Positions 1 through 10,289 of a stretch of 63,109 bases of DNA are shown piece after piece (position 1 is the first letter of the stretch; each line of letters opens with the position of its first letter). Under the pieces are notes generated by a model, which was given only the letters and a program-made list of their open reading frames with translations, ran no database searches and was not told the origin of the DNA. Source of the stretch: UBA4660 sp034408895 (GTDB lineage: Bacteria; Bacteroidota; Bacteroidia; Flavobacteriales_D; Sanyastnellaceae); the NCBI GenBank assembly GCA_034408895.1, contig JAWXCI010000049.1, positions 1-63,109 on the forward strand, written 5' to 3'. The position numbers and the translations under genes are program-made.

Positions 1-116
1 TGAAGTGGTCATGAAGTTAAAGCAAGCAACAAATGAACTTTCCCATACCTCAACCTAAAGTAGAAATAATTAGGTGACCCATCGTTGAACTATCGCAAGA
101 GTGGATGTCACAAACG

Positions 117-151
117 AAAAACGGTCTCCCTTTAAAAGGAGACCGTTTTTT
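117..151. terminator. Rho-independent terminator, usable in both directions
   Basis: A 13-bp perfect stem (AAAAACGGTCTCC at 117-129 and its complement at 138-150) with an 8-base loop and A/T tracts on both sides. It lies just past the stop of the large repeat protein on the minus strand. The first 105 bases of the window hold nothing I can support as a gene. Confidence 0.85.
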
Positions 152-193
152 CGTTTTGATAATTGGAATTTGGTTAAGAAAAAATTGTTGGAA

Positions 194-3100
194 TTACTCT
201 TTAATAAAGTTCACGAATGTTCCCGAGGCGCGTGTTCCAATGCGGATTTCAAGAACATACATACCGGAGCTAAGTGATTCAAGATTTAATGCAAATACGT
301 TCTGCTTCTCAATGAGCAAGCGTCCGGTGGCGTCAAAAACTCTTGCGGAAAGATCCGCATAGTCCGGAATAGAAATGTGAAGCAAGTCATTCACCGGATT
401 CGGATAAATTGAAATGAAATTTTCCATTTGAAGCTCATCCAAATCAGTTACTGTGATGGTTTGTGAAAGGGTGCATCCGTTGGCATCGGTAATGGCCAGA
501 GTGTAAACACCTGCATCAGCAACCTGCTCAAGGGTTAGTTGTTGTTCGGTTGAAATAGTTTCGTCATTTAAATCTGTCCATAAGTATGAATACGGTTCCG
601 TTCCGCCTGCCACATTATATGGTGATGACCCTCCAGGAGTGTCGTTGATGTTGTCGGCCACCAGACCTTCGATAGATAGCGCGGCATTTGGTTCGGTAAT
701 CACAAATGTTTCTGAGGCAGGCATACTACAATCCATTAGGCTGGTCACTTCTAAGATGTACTCACCGGCTTGCAGGTCAAAAATATCTTCAGTATCCAGA
801 GCATTGCTCCATTCAATCTCATATTCATCGCCTGCGTTGGATATCTGAATGTCAATGCTTCCTGTTTCATCACCATGGCATAATACTTCCGATATGGAAA
901 CTGCTTCAATCACAGGAATGGCAGTCGGTGCAATAACGATATTGATTTCGCCCGTTGCACAAAGTTGTGGTTCACCGTTATCACAAACTGTGTAGTCCAC
1001 CACCACCACTCCGGAGTAACCCGCATTGGGTTGATATGTAAGTGAGTTGGTAGGATCAAAGATTTCTACACTTCCTGAAGATGCAAGGGCTTGGGTGATG
1101 TGCAGGTAGATATCTGATTCATCCGGATCGCTAATTAAACTATTGAGCAATATGTTCAGTGTTTCGTCCTGGCACACCTCGTAAGATGAACCCTGCGCAA
1201 GAGGCGCGTTATTCACATCAACAATTTCGATATAGAGAACTGCTGCATCGCAGGCATTGCACGAGTCGCAAACCAGGTAGCTTATTGTTTCAAATCCTGT
1301 GAAACTATCATTGGGCAAATAACTGAACGAGCCATCCAAATTCATGGTAAACAATCCGTTGTTTGCAAGCGACAACGCCTGAAAAGTGTTGGGTTCCGGA
1401 TCAACTTCTACATCATTGGTGGCAACCGTACCAAACAACCACTGGTTGGCCTGGCCTGTGGCATTGTCATCCTGTGCAATCGGAAAATCATTCAATGATG
1501 TGACTTCGATGTTCAGTATTCCCTCTGCACAAAGTCCATCCTGGTCGCACACTGAATAGATTAATTGGTCAGGTCCGTAATAATTGTCGAATGGAGTGTA
1601 CTGGTACGTACCGTCTTCACTGAATTCAATTTCCCCATTGGCCGGCGCAAGGGTGAGCGTGTAATAAAGCATATCCAAATCCACATCAATAACATTGAAT
1701 GCCACAGAACCCGATTGATCGTTATCCTCCAATACCATCAGTAGATCCTCGGTGGCAACAGGTGCATCGTTCACCGATTGAACATCGAAATAAATGATTG
1801 CACTTGCACATTCACCTTGCGCATCACAAACCTCGTAGCTGGCACTTTCTGTTCCGTAAAGATTATCGGCCGGAATGAATGCATAGTTGCCTTCACTGTC
1901 GAAAGTAAACAAACCTGTTCCAGGCAATATGGTGAATCCAATAGTCAGGATTTCCTCATCCTCATCACTCACATTGTCGGAAACGGTTCCGCTGATGCTG
2001 GTGTCTTCGGGGAAAGAAAAATTCTCATCGGTTGCCAGAGGCAAATCATTTACGGAAGAAACTGTGACGGTCAATGTTCCGGTTGTGCAAGCCTCATAAA
2101 CATCGCAAACTATATAGATAACGGTCACTACACCATGAAAATTCGGTAATGGTGTGTAGCTATAGCTTCCATCGGGATTCAGCAAAAAATCTCCGGAGGC
2201 AGGGGGCGTGTTGATAGCGTAAGTAAGCGCATCACCATCGGCATCGTAATCGTTGGCCACTGATGCTTCGAGGATGCCGTCTTCTTCAATTTCGCCCGTG
2301 TCATTCAATGCAAGTGGAGCATCATTGCTTTCACCCACGTTCAATGTCAGTGTTGCGGTCGCACATGCCATCATTGGATCACATGCCTGGTAAATCACTA
2401 CATCGGTGCCGGTGAAATCGGGGTCGGGTGTGTAAGTGAAAGTTCCATTTGCACTCAATGTGAATTCACCAAAGTCAGCGTCATCAATGGTTGAGTAAGT
2501 TAGCATCTCTCCGTCCACATCATAATCATTGATTGCCAGATTTCCGCTTTCTGATTGATCTTCTCCAATGTTCTGCGAATCGTTATTGGCGACAGGTGCA
2601 TCGTTCACATAAGAAACGAAAATCTCAAGCGTTCCCACATCTGTCAATCCGAAAGGATCAATGACGAGGTATTGGAGGTTTACAATTCCAAACTCATTTT
2701 CAAAAGGTGTATAAGTGAAACTGCCATCCGAATTAAAAATAATTGATCCTTCATCAGGCACATCCAACAACGTGAACTGAAGTGTTTCGTTTTCTATATC
2801 AGTGTCATTGGTACTAACATCCCCAGAAACCATAGTGTCCTCATACGTATATGCTTCATCGTATACTGCGATGGGTGCATCGTTCACTGCCGCAACTTCC
2901 ATAGTGAGAGTGGCTGAATCACTGGCACCATTCGGGTCTATGGCCAAGTATGTCACTTCATCCGTACCAAACCAGTTTGTATTAGGCATGAAGGAATAAC
3001 TGCCATCTGGAAAGAGAATGAAAATTCCATTATCTACATTGTTTGTAACCTGGAAAGTCATGATTTCTCCATCGGCATCACTATCATTCGAAGAGATGTT

Positions 3101-4933
3101 TCCGGAAAGAACTTCATCTTCGTTTCCAAATTTGTAGTCATCACCGGCCACTGGGATATCGTTGCCGCTGCTCAATTCAATAGTAAGCACACCTTGGGCT
3201 GATGCTCCCTGAAGATCGGTTACTAAATAAGTAATGCTCACGGTGCCGAACCAGTTTGCAGTGGGTGTGTAAGCAAAATCTCCATCATCGCTCAGCACAA
3301 AAATCCCGTTGAATGGTCCCGTTATTACTACAGATGTTAAAGTACCGTTTTCTGCATCTATGTCATTGAGCAAAATGTTTCCAATTAGTATTTCATCCTC
3401 ATTTCCATAAAAAGAATCATTGATAGCAACAGGAGCATCATTCACTTCATTAACCGTAAAAATTAATTGTGCCTGATCACATGCACTGCCGGGATCGCAG
3501 GCCTGGTAAGTGAGGATATCAGTGCCTGAATAATTCGCATCAGGTGAGTACATGTAGGTCCCGTTGTCATTGAAAATAATTTCCCCGTGCTGCGGCCAAA
3601 GAAGAATGCTGTAAGTCAATAATTCATTGTCGGCATCAGAGTCATTGGAAGAAACTGTTCCGTTGCTCACGTTGTCTTCATCCAAAATTTTTGAATCATC
3701 GTTGGCCACCGGAACATCATTCACGTTATTAATAATGATGGTTGCAATTCCGAAATCACCTGCACCGCAAGGGTCTATCACCAAATAGGAAAATTCATCA
3801 GTACCCAACCAATCCAATTCTGGGGTGTAGCTAAACGAACCATCGTTACTGATGCTCAACGTTCCGTGTTCAACATTTTCCATTAGCTCGATGACGAGCA
3901 CTTCATCCTCCACTTCAATATCGTTGTCCACCACGTTGCCATAAATAATCGCGTCTTCGTTGCCTGTGTATACGTCATTGACAGCAACCGGTGGATCGTT
4001 TACTTCTGCAATTTCGAAAGTGATTTGCGCCTGGTCGCAATGCCCGGTAGGGTCGCATACCTGGTACCACGCTATGTCGCTGCCACTATAGTGCAGAAAT
4101 GGCGTGAAAGCATACATTCCATTGGGCTGCATTATAAGAGTACCGTGTTGCGATGTGGCTATCACGTTAAAGGTGAGCACATCATTCTCAGGGTCTGAAT
4201 CATTGGTGCTCACATTGCCATTCGCATTGGTGTCTTCATTCAGGAATTTGTAGTCGTTGTTAGCAACAGGAGGATCGTTTGTGGGAACAACGGTGACATA
4301 TACCGTACTTACATCGCAGGCAATGCAAGGGTCGCACCCCATCACAAGAAAATCATCGGGACCGATATATCCAGGATCAGCGGTGTAAGTAAACGTACCG
4401 TTGATATTGAGAAGCACTGTACCATGATCGGCATCCACCAGCATTTCGAAATCGAGGGGTTCGTTATCGTATTCCACGTCATTGGCCATCACATTTCCGG
4501 AAGCTACAGCACCCATTTCTACTATCACAATGTCATCCACACATATAGGAAGATCGTTTACAAAAAACACCGCTATGAGCAGTTCGCTAGTATCGCAAAG
4601 CCCTTCCGTGTCGCATACCTGGTAGGTGATATACTCGATGCCATATTCGTCCAGGCTGGGCACGTAGGTATAAGTGCCATCAGGATTGATGGTTATCACT
4701 CCGTCATTCGTTCCCACTAAAAGCGAGTAGGTGAGTGATTGGTTTTCGGGGTCAGAATCATTTTCCGAAACATCACCGCTCACCGATGTATCCTCGTAGG
4801 TGAAATTCTCGTCATCAAAGGCCACAGGAGGATTGTTTTGCGCCAGCGAAGTACCTGCTATGAACAAGAGCAGAGCCATCGGTAAAAAATTCATAAAACG
4901 AAGCTGGGAGATTTTGTTCCTTATTAAACTCAT
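194..4933 (-). CDS. Giant secreted cadherin-like repeat protein with T9SS sorting domain
   Basis: A 1579-aa secreted surface protein. Residues 1-31 form a signal peptide ending TSLAQ; Met14 (about 4894) is a possible alternative start. There follow 14 tandem repeats of about 95 aa, each opening with an N(D/N)xPxA motif, then ED, a short strand, and ND(S/I)D, as in cadherin-like/Big-type Ig domains with acidic calcium-binding loops. Ten of the 14 repeats carry a CD-x4-C pair (for example VCDTEGLC, ACDPGSAC) that could form an internal disulfide. After the repeats comes a SprB-like segment (CHGDETGSI) and a C-terminal T9SS type A domain (IYPNPVNDLLHI to the end). Likely exported by the Por system and fixed to or released from the cell surface, with an adhesive or structural role. 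It is followed by a strong terminator. The exact function is not known. Confidence 0.9.
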   Translation of the reverse strand: MSLIRNKISQLRFMNFLPMALLLFIAGTSLAQNNPPVAFDDENFTYEDTSVSGDVSENDSDPENQSLTYSLLVGTNDGVITINPDGTYTYVPSLDEYGIEYITYQVCDTEGLCDTSELLIAVFFVNDLPICVDDIVIVEMGAVASGNVMANDVEYDNEPLDFEMLVDADHGTVLLNINGTFTYTADPGYIGPDDFLVMGCDPCIACDVSTVYVTVVPTNDPPVANNDYKFLNEDTNANGNVSTNDSDPENDVLTFNVIATSQHGTLIMQPNGMYAFTPFLHYSGSDIAWYQVCDPTGHCDQAQITFEIAEVNDPPVAVNDVYTGNEDAIIYGNVVDNDIEVEDEVLVIELMENVEHGTLSISNDGSFSYTPELDWLGTDEFSYLVIDPCGAGDFGIATIIINNVNDVPVANDDSKILDEDNVSNGTVSSNDSDADNELLTYSILLWPQHGEIIFNDNGTYMYSPDANYSGTDILTYQACDPGSACDQAQLIFTVNEVNDAPVAINDSFYGNEDEILIGNILLNDIDAENGTLTSVVITGPFNGIFVLSDDGDFAYTPTANWFGTVSITYLVTDLQGASAQGVLTIELSSGNDIPVAGDDYKFGNEDEVLSGNISSNDSDADGEIMTFQVTNNVDNGIFILFPDGSYSFMPNTNWFGTDEVTYLAIDPNGASDSATLTMEVAAVNDAPIAVYDEAYTYEDTMVSGDVSTNDTDIENETLQFTLLDVPDEGSIIFNSDGSFTYTPFENEFGIVNLQYLVIDPFGLTDVGTLEIFVSYVNDAPVANNDSQNIGEDQSESGNLAINDYDVDGEMLTYSTIDDADFGEFTLSANGTFTYTPDPDFTGTDVVIYQACDPMMACATATLTLNVGESNDAPLALNDTGEIEEDGILEASVANDYDADGDALTYAINTPPASGDFLLNPDGSYSYTPLPNFHGVVTVIYIVCDVYEACTTGTLTVTVSSVNDLPLATDENFSFPEDTSISGTVSDNVSDEDEEILTIGFTILPGTGLFTFDSEGNYAFIPADNLYGTESASYEVCDAQGECASAIIYFDVQSVNDAPVATEDLLMVLEDNDQSGSVAFNVIDVDLDMLYYTLTLAPANGEIEFSEDGTYQYTPFDNYYGPDQLIYSVCDQDGLCAEGILNIEVTSLNDFPIAQDDNATGQANQWLFGTVATNDVEVDPEPNTFQALSLANNGLFTMNLDGSFSYLPNDSFTGFETISYLVCDSCNACDAAVLYIEIVDVNNAPLAQGSSYEVCQDETLNILLNSLISDPDESDIYLHITQALASSGSVEIFDPTNSLTYQPNAGYSGVVVVDYTVCDNGEPQLCATGEINIVIAPTAIPVIEAVSISEVLCHGDETGSIDIQISNAGDEYEIEWSNALDTEDIFDLQAGEYILEVTSLMDCSMPASETFVITEPNAALSIEGLVADNINDTPGGSSPYNVAGGTEPYSYLWTDLNDETISTEQQLTLEQVADAGVYTLAITDANGCTLSQTITVTDLDELQMENFISIYPNPVNDLLHISIPDYADLSARVFDATGRLLIEKQNVFALNLESLSSGMYVLEIRIGTRASGTFVNFIKE

Positions 4934-5102
4934 TGGTTAAAGAAGATCAGTTTTTCAGTTTTGGTTTTCATCCAGGATGTTGAAAGGATGAAATGCTCAG
5001 TTGCTATCTATAAAAAATGTTTCGGGCGGAACAGGTGCAAAAATAAAGGGAAATCTGCCCTTCATACCTAATGATTTGTGACATCAATCGTTGCAATGGC
5101 GG

Positions 5103-5849
5103 CTAAGAACTGCTGGTATTCCAAATTCTCCAGCTCGCGTCTGCCTGGTGATGTAGCATTTCCAGCCCATTCATTGTAGTGCAGCCCTGCTTTCTGCTAC
5201 GTTTTAGCAATTCAGTTTCCGCAGGGTTATAAACCAAGTCAAAGACAAAGTGGTGCGAGGTCAAATGGTCAAATGGCAAGGCTGGACATGCATGCACATT
5301 GGGATACGTTCCCAGCGGGGTAGTATTAACGATAAGCCGGAAATGCGAAATGGAATTTGAGTTCAGGTCATCGTAACCTATTTCATGCTTTGATAGAGGA
5401 TTTCGGGAGACAAACCGGAAGTCAATTCCGAGTTTGCGAAAGACATGAGCCACAGCTTTTGATCCTCCACCGGTGCCGAGTATGAGCGCACGTTCAAACT
5501 TATTTTCAAGAAAAGGCCGGATGGATTTTTCAAATCCCATTGCATCCGTGTTGAATCCACACAGGCGGCCATTGCCCATCACTTTCACGCAATTTACTGA
5601 TCCGATCTCTTTTGCTTCATCAGAAATTTCCGTAAGAAAAGGAAGAATCGAAACTTTGTGAGGAATGGTGACACTGAAACCCGCAAGTGATGGTTGACTT
5701 TGAATCAGGTGGGGAAGTGTTTCAATTTTTTCCAGTTCGAAATTGATGAACTGAACATCTTCAATTTTATCACGAAGAAATTTTTCTTCAAAATACTTTT
5801 TAGAGAATGAATGAGAAAGCGGAAAACCGATCAGTCCAAAAGTCCTCAT
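5103..5849 (-). CDS. aroE: Shikimate dehydrogenase
   Basis: NADPH-dependent reduction of 3-dehydroshikimate to shikimate in aromatic amino acid synthesis. The protein from ATG 5849 is 248 aa, normal for AroE. Visible motifs: the shikimate-binding PLSHSFS near the N-terminus, TIPHK with the catalytic lysine, FNTDAMGF with the catalytic aspartate, the nucleotide-binding GTGGGSKA, VNTTPLG, and GLEMLHHQA at the C-terminus. The frame stays open upstream to 6023, but that part is antisense-like read-through inside the DedA gene. The start at 5849 overlaps the DedA stop by ATGA, so the two are translationally coupled. Confidence 0.95.
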   Translation of the reverse strand: MRTFGLIGFPLSHSFSKKYFEEKFLRDKIEDVQFINFELEKIETLPHLIQSQPSLAGFSVTIPHKVSILPFLTEISDEAKEIGSVNCVKVMGNGRLCGFNTDAMGFEKSIRPFLENKFERALILGTGGGSKAVAHVFRKLGIDFRFVSRNPLSKHEIGYDDLNSNSISHFRLIVNTTPLGTYPNVHACPALPFDHLTSHHFVFDLVYNPAETELLKRSRKQGCTTMNGLEMLHHQADASWRIWNTSSS

Positions 5850-6496
5850 GCCTTTTTCGATTTCATGCGGTGGCGTATGGCACCCCCAATGATGGGCAAA
5901 ATGGAAATGAAAATGATGGCGAGAATTACTATCTCGAAATTGTTTTTTACTATTGGAAAATTCCCAAACCAATATCCAAGCAACGAAAGCGAAGGCACCC
6001 AGAGCAAAGCACCAATGATGCAATAAACGATAAACTTCCTGTAGGGCATACTGCCGGCACCGGCCACAAAAGGCGCCAGAGTACGCACAATGGGAATGAA
6101 TCGAGCCATGATTACGGTTTTGCCTCCGTGCTTTTCATAAAAGGCTTCGGTGCGCTCTATGTATTCGCGCTTGAAAAACAGGATACGTTCGCGTTTCCTT
6201 ATTTGGTTGCCCAGGTATTTGCCTATGAAATAATTCACGTTATCGCCCAGCAAGGCAGCGCCAATCAAAAGCGGAATGAGCACCTGAAGTTTCAATCCGT
6301 TTTCCTGTGCGCAAAAAGTTCCGGCTGCAAAAAGCAGCGAATCTCCAGGCAGCAGCGGCATCACTACCAAGCCTGTTTCCACAAACACAATAGCGAAAAG
6401 AATGGCATAAGTAGTATTGCCATATTCTGCAATCCACACCCGGAGTTTTTCATCAATGTGAAGGAGGTAGTCGAGAAGGTCTTTTAGAAAATCCAT
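5846..6496 (-). CDS. DedA family membrane protein (SNARE-associated/VTT domain)
   Basis: A 216-aa integral membrane protein of the DedA family. It shows hydrophobic segments near residues 22-40, 70-90 and 150-200, and the family signature MARFIPIVRTLAPFVAGAG with the conserved Arg and Pro residues. DedA proteins take part in membrane homeostasis, and some recycle undecaprenyl phosphate or flip lipids. It overlaps aroE by ATGA. The 259 bases upstream hold no gene but carry a word-like repeat region. The call is sure at family level; the transported lipid cannot be told from sequence. Confidence 0.9.
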   Translation of the reverse strand: MDFLKDLLDYLLHIDEKLRVWIAEYGNTTYAILFAIVFVETGLVVMPLLPGDSLLFAAGTFCAQENGLKLQVLIPLLIGAALLGDNVNYFIGKYLGNQIRKRERILFFKREYIERTEAFYEKHGGKTVIMARFIPIVRTLAPFVAGAGSMPYRKFIVYCIIGALLWVPSLSLLGYWFGNFPIVKNNFEIVILAIIFISILPIIGGAIRHRMKSKKA

Positions 6497-6620
6497 AAGT
6501 GAGGGAGTTGGAGAAATAGTGAATTAGAGAATCAGAGAATTGCTGTCCCTATAGGAATCGGGTTGGTGAGTTGGTGTCCCAACATATCTCGAGTTGGAGA
6601 ACTAGTGAATCGGGAAATTC
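6497..6620. repeat. Degenerate 7-base-period repeat region upstream of the DedA gene
   Basis: The stretch is built of short related words (GTGAATT, AGAGAAT, CAGAGAA, then TTGGTGAGTTGGTG and GTTGGAGAACTAGTGAAT) spaced near 7 bases, with a weak form of the CCCGATA/TATCGGG palindrome in the middle. The same words occur at 51001-51118. No coding potential. The rest of the gap to 6755 shows nothing recognisable. Confidence 0.55.
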
Positions 6621-6755
6621 TATGCTACTTGTTTATGTTGGTTGTGCTACAATGCTTCTTATCTCGCTGACGAGGCAAAGAAAGTCTATTTGATGTCAGA
6701 CCTAGTTTGAATTATCGTGCAATGACCGCATTGTTATTTGGTGCAAATGCATCAA

Positions 6756-8771
6756 TCATTTCCTTCTCAAAAGAAGTATTGCACAAATAAATATTGAACC
6801 CAGCGTGACCCACATGGCGGCCAACGATGTCGTGGGTTGATAATAAAACTCAACAGTGGATGCTCCTACAGGCAGGTTCACTCCCATCATGGCCACGCTG
6901 GCTCTATCAACTTCCTGCCATTGATTATTGATACGGCATTTCCATGCGGGTAGAAAATTTTGTTGGAGAATTAATGGTGTACTTCGCGAAGTATTCACCG
7001 TAGCGATAACACTGTTCGCGTGTAGTTCAATTTTCTCAACCCTGCCGGCAAGCGAGTCGGGTAAGTACACCAACGGATGATCCAGTGTTTCGCCCAGGTT
7101 GCCTGCCGTTTCCAGTTGTTCATAAAACCGGAACTTGAAGGAATTGTAGCCATCCCAGGCGGGTTGATGGAGGTAAATGCTTTCATTTCTCCAGATAGCC
7201 GGAACGCCAGTATTGATAGTCGAATCACAGATGTTTTTCAAGCTCCTTCCATCATACTGAGGAGTTGAAGCAACTGCGGAATGCAGTTTTTTATTCATCT
7301 CGCGCACATCAAACGGAGAGAATACCGAGGAGGCCGAATTAAGCTGGACACTCAGCAACATATCCAGTGCAACCATTGCAACAATCCATTTCGTTTTTCC
7401 TAAGCGGATGAACACAATTACAGTCGAAAGAAGAATGACCTGCATTAGACTTTGAATAAAAATCCGGTCAGCGATTGAAATACTAATCTGTTCTGGTGGT
7501 CCCTTCCAGTTTTTCCACACCTCCTCAAAAACACGAGGGATGGATGTGGGCAAAAGAAATATTGCAAGAATTGCCATGAACAAGCCAGTTGCTGCAATCA
7601 CTAGAGTTATTCGTCTTTTGTCAGCGTTCTGTGCCATCTTCTGGAAACCCAATCCACCCAAAACACAAATGAAAAAGATGATAAAAAACCTGAACAGGCT
7701 GGGGTGCCTGAAAGAGTCAAGTCCCGGCAGGTGGGTGAGCCACATCCTGAATGGAAGTATATCGCCAACCGCTGCCATTAATAGGGTGAGTGTTGCTGCA
7801 AGCATTAGCCATTCCCTGCTTGCCCTCTTTCGCTGAGTAAAAGTGTACACGGCCAACAACAGAGTAATTAGCCCGCAGTACACATTCAACATGGTAAAAT
7901 CACTTCCCCAGTTATATTCATTATTACCCACAGCAAAAGGGAGCACGAAAGAAATCATTGCCGGGGGTGAAAGAGGATTGTCAAGAATTTGGTCGGGCCG
8001 AAGTCCTTCAGTTCGTGTTATGTAAGGCAGCACTTCTGCCGTGGAAACTATTACCACAGAACTCAATGCGATGGAGACCAAGATGAACACAATAAATGTC
8101 CGAATCCATTTCATGCGCATGGCAGCCTCGTTCAATTCCTTTCTCCTTACAATGACAATCCTAACAACATAGAAGGTAAGAATGTAAGCAGCGATGATTG
8201 TAATTCCGGGATACGAACCTGAAACCATGAGGAACGAGAAGAGTGAAGCAACCAGAGCATCTTTCCAATGCAGTGTGATAAGCATTTTTCTTACGTACAG
8301 GAACAACCAGGGAAACCAAACAATTCCAATGAGGCAGATGAGATTGTGTGCATTGCTCACAAACATTCCCGAACACATAAAACTTACTCCGGCAACGTAG
8401 GATGCGGCATCGGAACACCTTAGCGATTTCATCAAACGGTGCATACCCAAGCCTGCTATGAAAACATGAAGGCACCACTCAAAGTTTAGCGATAAAAAAT
8501 CATACGGTCGGATGGCCCCAATAAACCAGAGTACAGGGTACCATGCCCCGCACTCGGGATCGGCATGAAGCGGAAAGCCGAGGTACGTGTAAGGACTCCA
8601 AAGTGGAAGTTCGCCACCGCGCAAATTGTCAACCACATTGAAGCGCCACGCCAACATGCAGTCAATGGCATCCCAGGGCAAGGGGTGCTGCATGAAACCA
8701 ATCTGCCAGAATGCAACAAAGGCAAAAAGGAAATAGAAAAATAGATGTGTGTATCGCGAAATGAAATTCAC
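6756..8771 (-). CDS. YfhO-like multi-spanning membrane protein
   Basis: About 671 aa with a dozen or more hydrophobic segments. The N-terminal part contains PLWSPYTYLGFPL, typical of the YfhO/GT-C membrane glycosyltransferase-like family, and the last third is a non-membrane region. These proteins are thought to act at the outer face of the cytoplasmic membrane in glycosylation of polymers or proteins. The frame is open to an ATG at 8846, but that start lies 41 bases inside pdhB. The GTG at 8771 (VNFISRY, just before the first membrane segment) gives a more normal N-terminus, so I prefer it with moderate confidence. It follows pdhB on the same strand. Confidence 0.75.
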   Translation of the reverse strand: MNFISRYTHLFFYFLFAFVAFWQIGFMQHPLPWDAIDCMLAWRFNVVDNLRGGELPLWSPYTYLGFPLHADPECGAWYPVLWFIGAIRPYDFLSLNFEWCLHVFIAGLGMHRLMKSLRCSDAASYVAGVSFMCSGMFVSNAHNLICLIGIVWFPWLFLYVRKMLITLHWKDALVASLFSFLMVSGSYPGITIIAAYILTFYVVRIVIVRRKELNEAAMRMKWIRTFIVFILVSIALSSVVIVSTAEVLPYITRTEGLRPDQILDNPLSPPAMISFVLPFAVGNNEYNWGSDFTMLNVYCGLITLLLAVYTFTQRKRASREWLMLAATLTLLMAAVGDILPFRMWLTHLPGLDSFRHPSLFRFFIIFFICVLGGLGFQKMAQNADKRRITLVIAATGLFMAILAIFLLPTSIPRVFEEVWKNWKGPPEQISISIADRIFIQSLMQVILLSTVIVFIRLGKTKWIVAMVALDMLLSVQLNSASSVFSPFDVREMNKKLHSAVASTPQYDGRSLKNICDSTINTGVPAIWRNESIYLHQPAWDGYNSFKFRFYEQLETAGNLGETLDHPLVYLPDSLAGRVEKIELHANSVIATVNTSRSTPLILQQNFLPAWKCRINNQWQEVDRASVAMMGVNLPVGASTVEFYYQPTTSLAAMWVTLGSIFICAILLLRRK

Positions 8772-8805
8772 AGCGTTTGAATTTTCGCTGTGAAGTAAAG
8801 AAAAG

Positions 8806-9783
8806 TCATCGGTACAAAATTTCTTTCGCTGTGCGCACCACGTCACCTACATTTGGAAGTGCAGCATCAATTAGCGGTGGCGAAAATGCAAGCGGTGTAT
8901 CACTTTGTGTAAGCCTTCGGACAGGCGCATCGAGATAGTCAAAAGCAAGTCGCTGCACCCGGTAGGCAATTTCGGTGGAGATAGAAGCCACTGGCCAGCT
9001 TTCTTCCAGAATGATAAGGCGATTGGTTTTTTTTACGCTGTTAATAATGGTATCAATATCCAGCGGACGAATAGTGCGCAGATCAATAACCTCTGCACTG
9101 ATGCCCTCCTTCTCCAACTCCGCTGCTCCCTCAAGAGCGACCTTCATAATTTTTCCGAATGACACGATGGTCACGTCTTTTCCTTCCTTCTTTATATCTG
9201 CCACTCCTATTGGAATGATGTATTCACCATCGGGAACCAACCCTTTGTCGCCATACATTTTTTCGCTTTCCATAAACACCACCGGATCATTATCGCGTAT
9301 GGCGGCTTTCAAAAGACCTTTCGCATCATAAGGATTGGAAGGAGTGATGACTTTTAAACCGGGAACGTGAGCATAAAATGCTTCGAAGCTTTGGGAGTGT
9401 GTTGCTGCAAGTTGTCCTGCGGTTCCATTCGGTCCGCGAAACACAATGGGAACAGAGAATTGTCCACCGCTCATCTGCAACATTTTCGCTGCACTGTTGA
9501 TGATTTGGTCGGCAGCAAGAATTGCAAAATTCCATGTCATAAATTCTACAATGGGTCGTAAGCCATTCATGGAAGCACCTACTGCGATACCTGCAAAACC
9601 CAATTCAGCAATGGGAGTATCAATAACCCTCCGCGCACCAAATTCTTCGAGCATTCCTTTCGATGCTTTGTAAGCTCCGTTGTATTCGGCCACTTCTTCG
9701 CCCATCAGGAATACTCGTTCGTCCCTGCGCATTTCTTCGGTCATGGCTTCACATATTGCTTCTCGGAATTGGATTTCTCTCAT
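8806..9783 (-). CDS. pdhB: Pyruvate dehydrogenase E1 component, beta subunit
   Basis: A 325-aa transketolase-type beta subunit of a 2-oxoacid dehydrogenase, starting MREIQFREAICEAM. The family pattern is clear: FLMGEEVAEYNGAYK with the ThDP-contacting glutamate, IDTPIAELGFAGIAVGA, NFAILAADQIINSAAK, RGPNGTAGQLAATHSQ, and the C-terminal half with DLRTIRPLD and EESWP. With the alpha subunit (not in the window) it decarboxylates pyruvate and passes the acetyl group to E2. Acetoin or branched-chain homologues are possible, but the sequence best fits the Bacteroidota PdhB group. Confidence 0.93.
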   Translation of the reverse strand: MREIQFREAICEAMTEEMRRDERVFLMGEEVAEYNGAYKASKGMLEEFGARRVIDTPIAELGFAGIAVGASMNGLRPIVEFMTWNFAILAADQIINSAAKMLQMSGGQFSVPIVFRGPNGTAGQLAATHSQSFEAFYAHVPGLKVITPSNPYDAKGLLKAAIRDNDPVVFMESEKMYGDKGLVPDGEYIIPIGVADIKKEGKDVTIVSFGKIMKVALEGAAELEKEGISAEVIDLRTIRPLDIDTIINSVKKTNRLIILEESWPVASISTEIAYRVQRLAFDYLDAPVRRLTQSDTPLAFSPPLIDAALPNVGDVVRTAKEILYR

Positions 9784-9943
9784 GTTTTTGAGTTTGCTGA
9801 ACGATGGCCGAGGACTGATACAGCCCTAAGCATCGGTTAAATTTTGAAACGGGCAAAAGTAAATGGAGGGCTTTAGAAGTTCACATCAACTTAATTGATG
9901 GTGAACGATGAAGTGTTCAGTTGCAACATCACAAGCCCAGATG

Positions 9944-10240
9944 TCATCGTTCTATGATAAGTGGAAGTGAAAATACGCTGCCATTTTTATCGGTTGCTTC
10001 AATCAAGTATGTCCCCGCTGGCAGGAAGGAAACATCGAGCACTAGATTTTTCGTTACTGCCTTGTGATGGATTAATGGCCTGCCCAATGGGTCGAGGATT
10101 GAAACCGACTCGATCACCTCATCACTTTCCATGTTCAAAACTCCTGATGTTGGATTCGGCCACACTTTCAATCCTTGAATTGTTGAAACTTTGAATTCTT
10201 CCACCCCAACGCTCACTTCCACACTCACCACCGCGCACAC
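9944..10240 (-). pseudogene. Detached T9SS C-terminal domain of a frameshifted secreted protein
   Basis: 98 codons ending in a T9SS type A sorting domain (VWPNPTSGVLNM, LPAGTYLIEA, SLPLIIER). Reading upstream in the same frame gives TLADTGFYEIEVCGEYC, the direct continuation of the PKD repeat that stops at 10290. The two parts are therefore one gene split by a frameshift near 10300. It is the tail of the gene that starts at 12500. Confidence 0.8.
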
Positions 10241-10289
10241 CAGCGAATCGCAATACTCACCGCATACTTCTATCTCGTAAAAACCTGTG

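Noticed and set aside
5807..6487. Long plus-strand frame (226 codons) over the DedA gene
   Set aside because: It lies antisense to a gene with clear family motifs, and its residues (many His, Gln, Asn runs) look like complement read-through.
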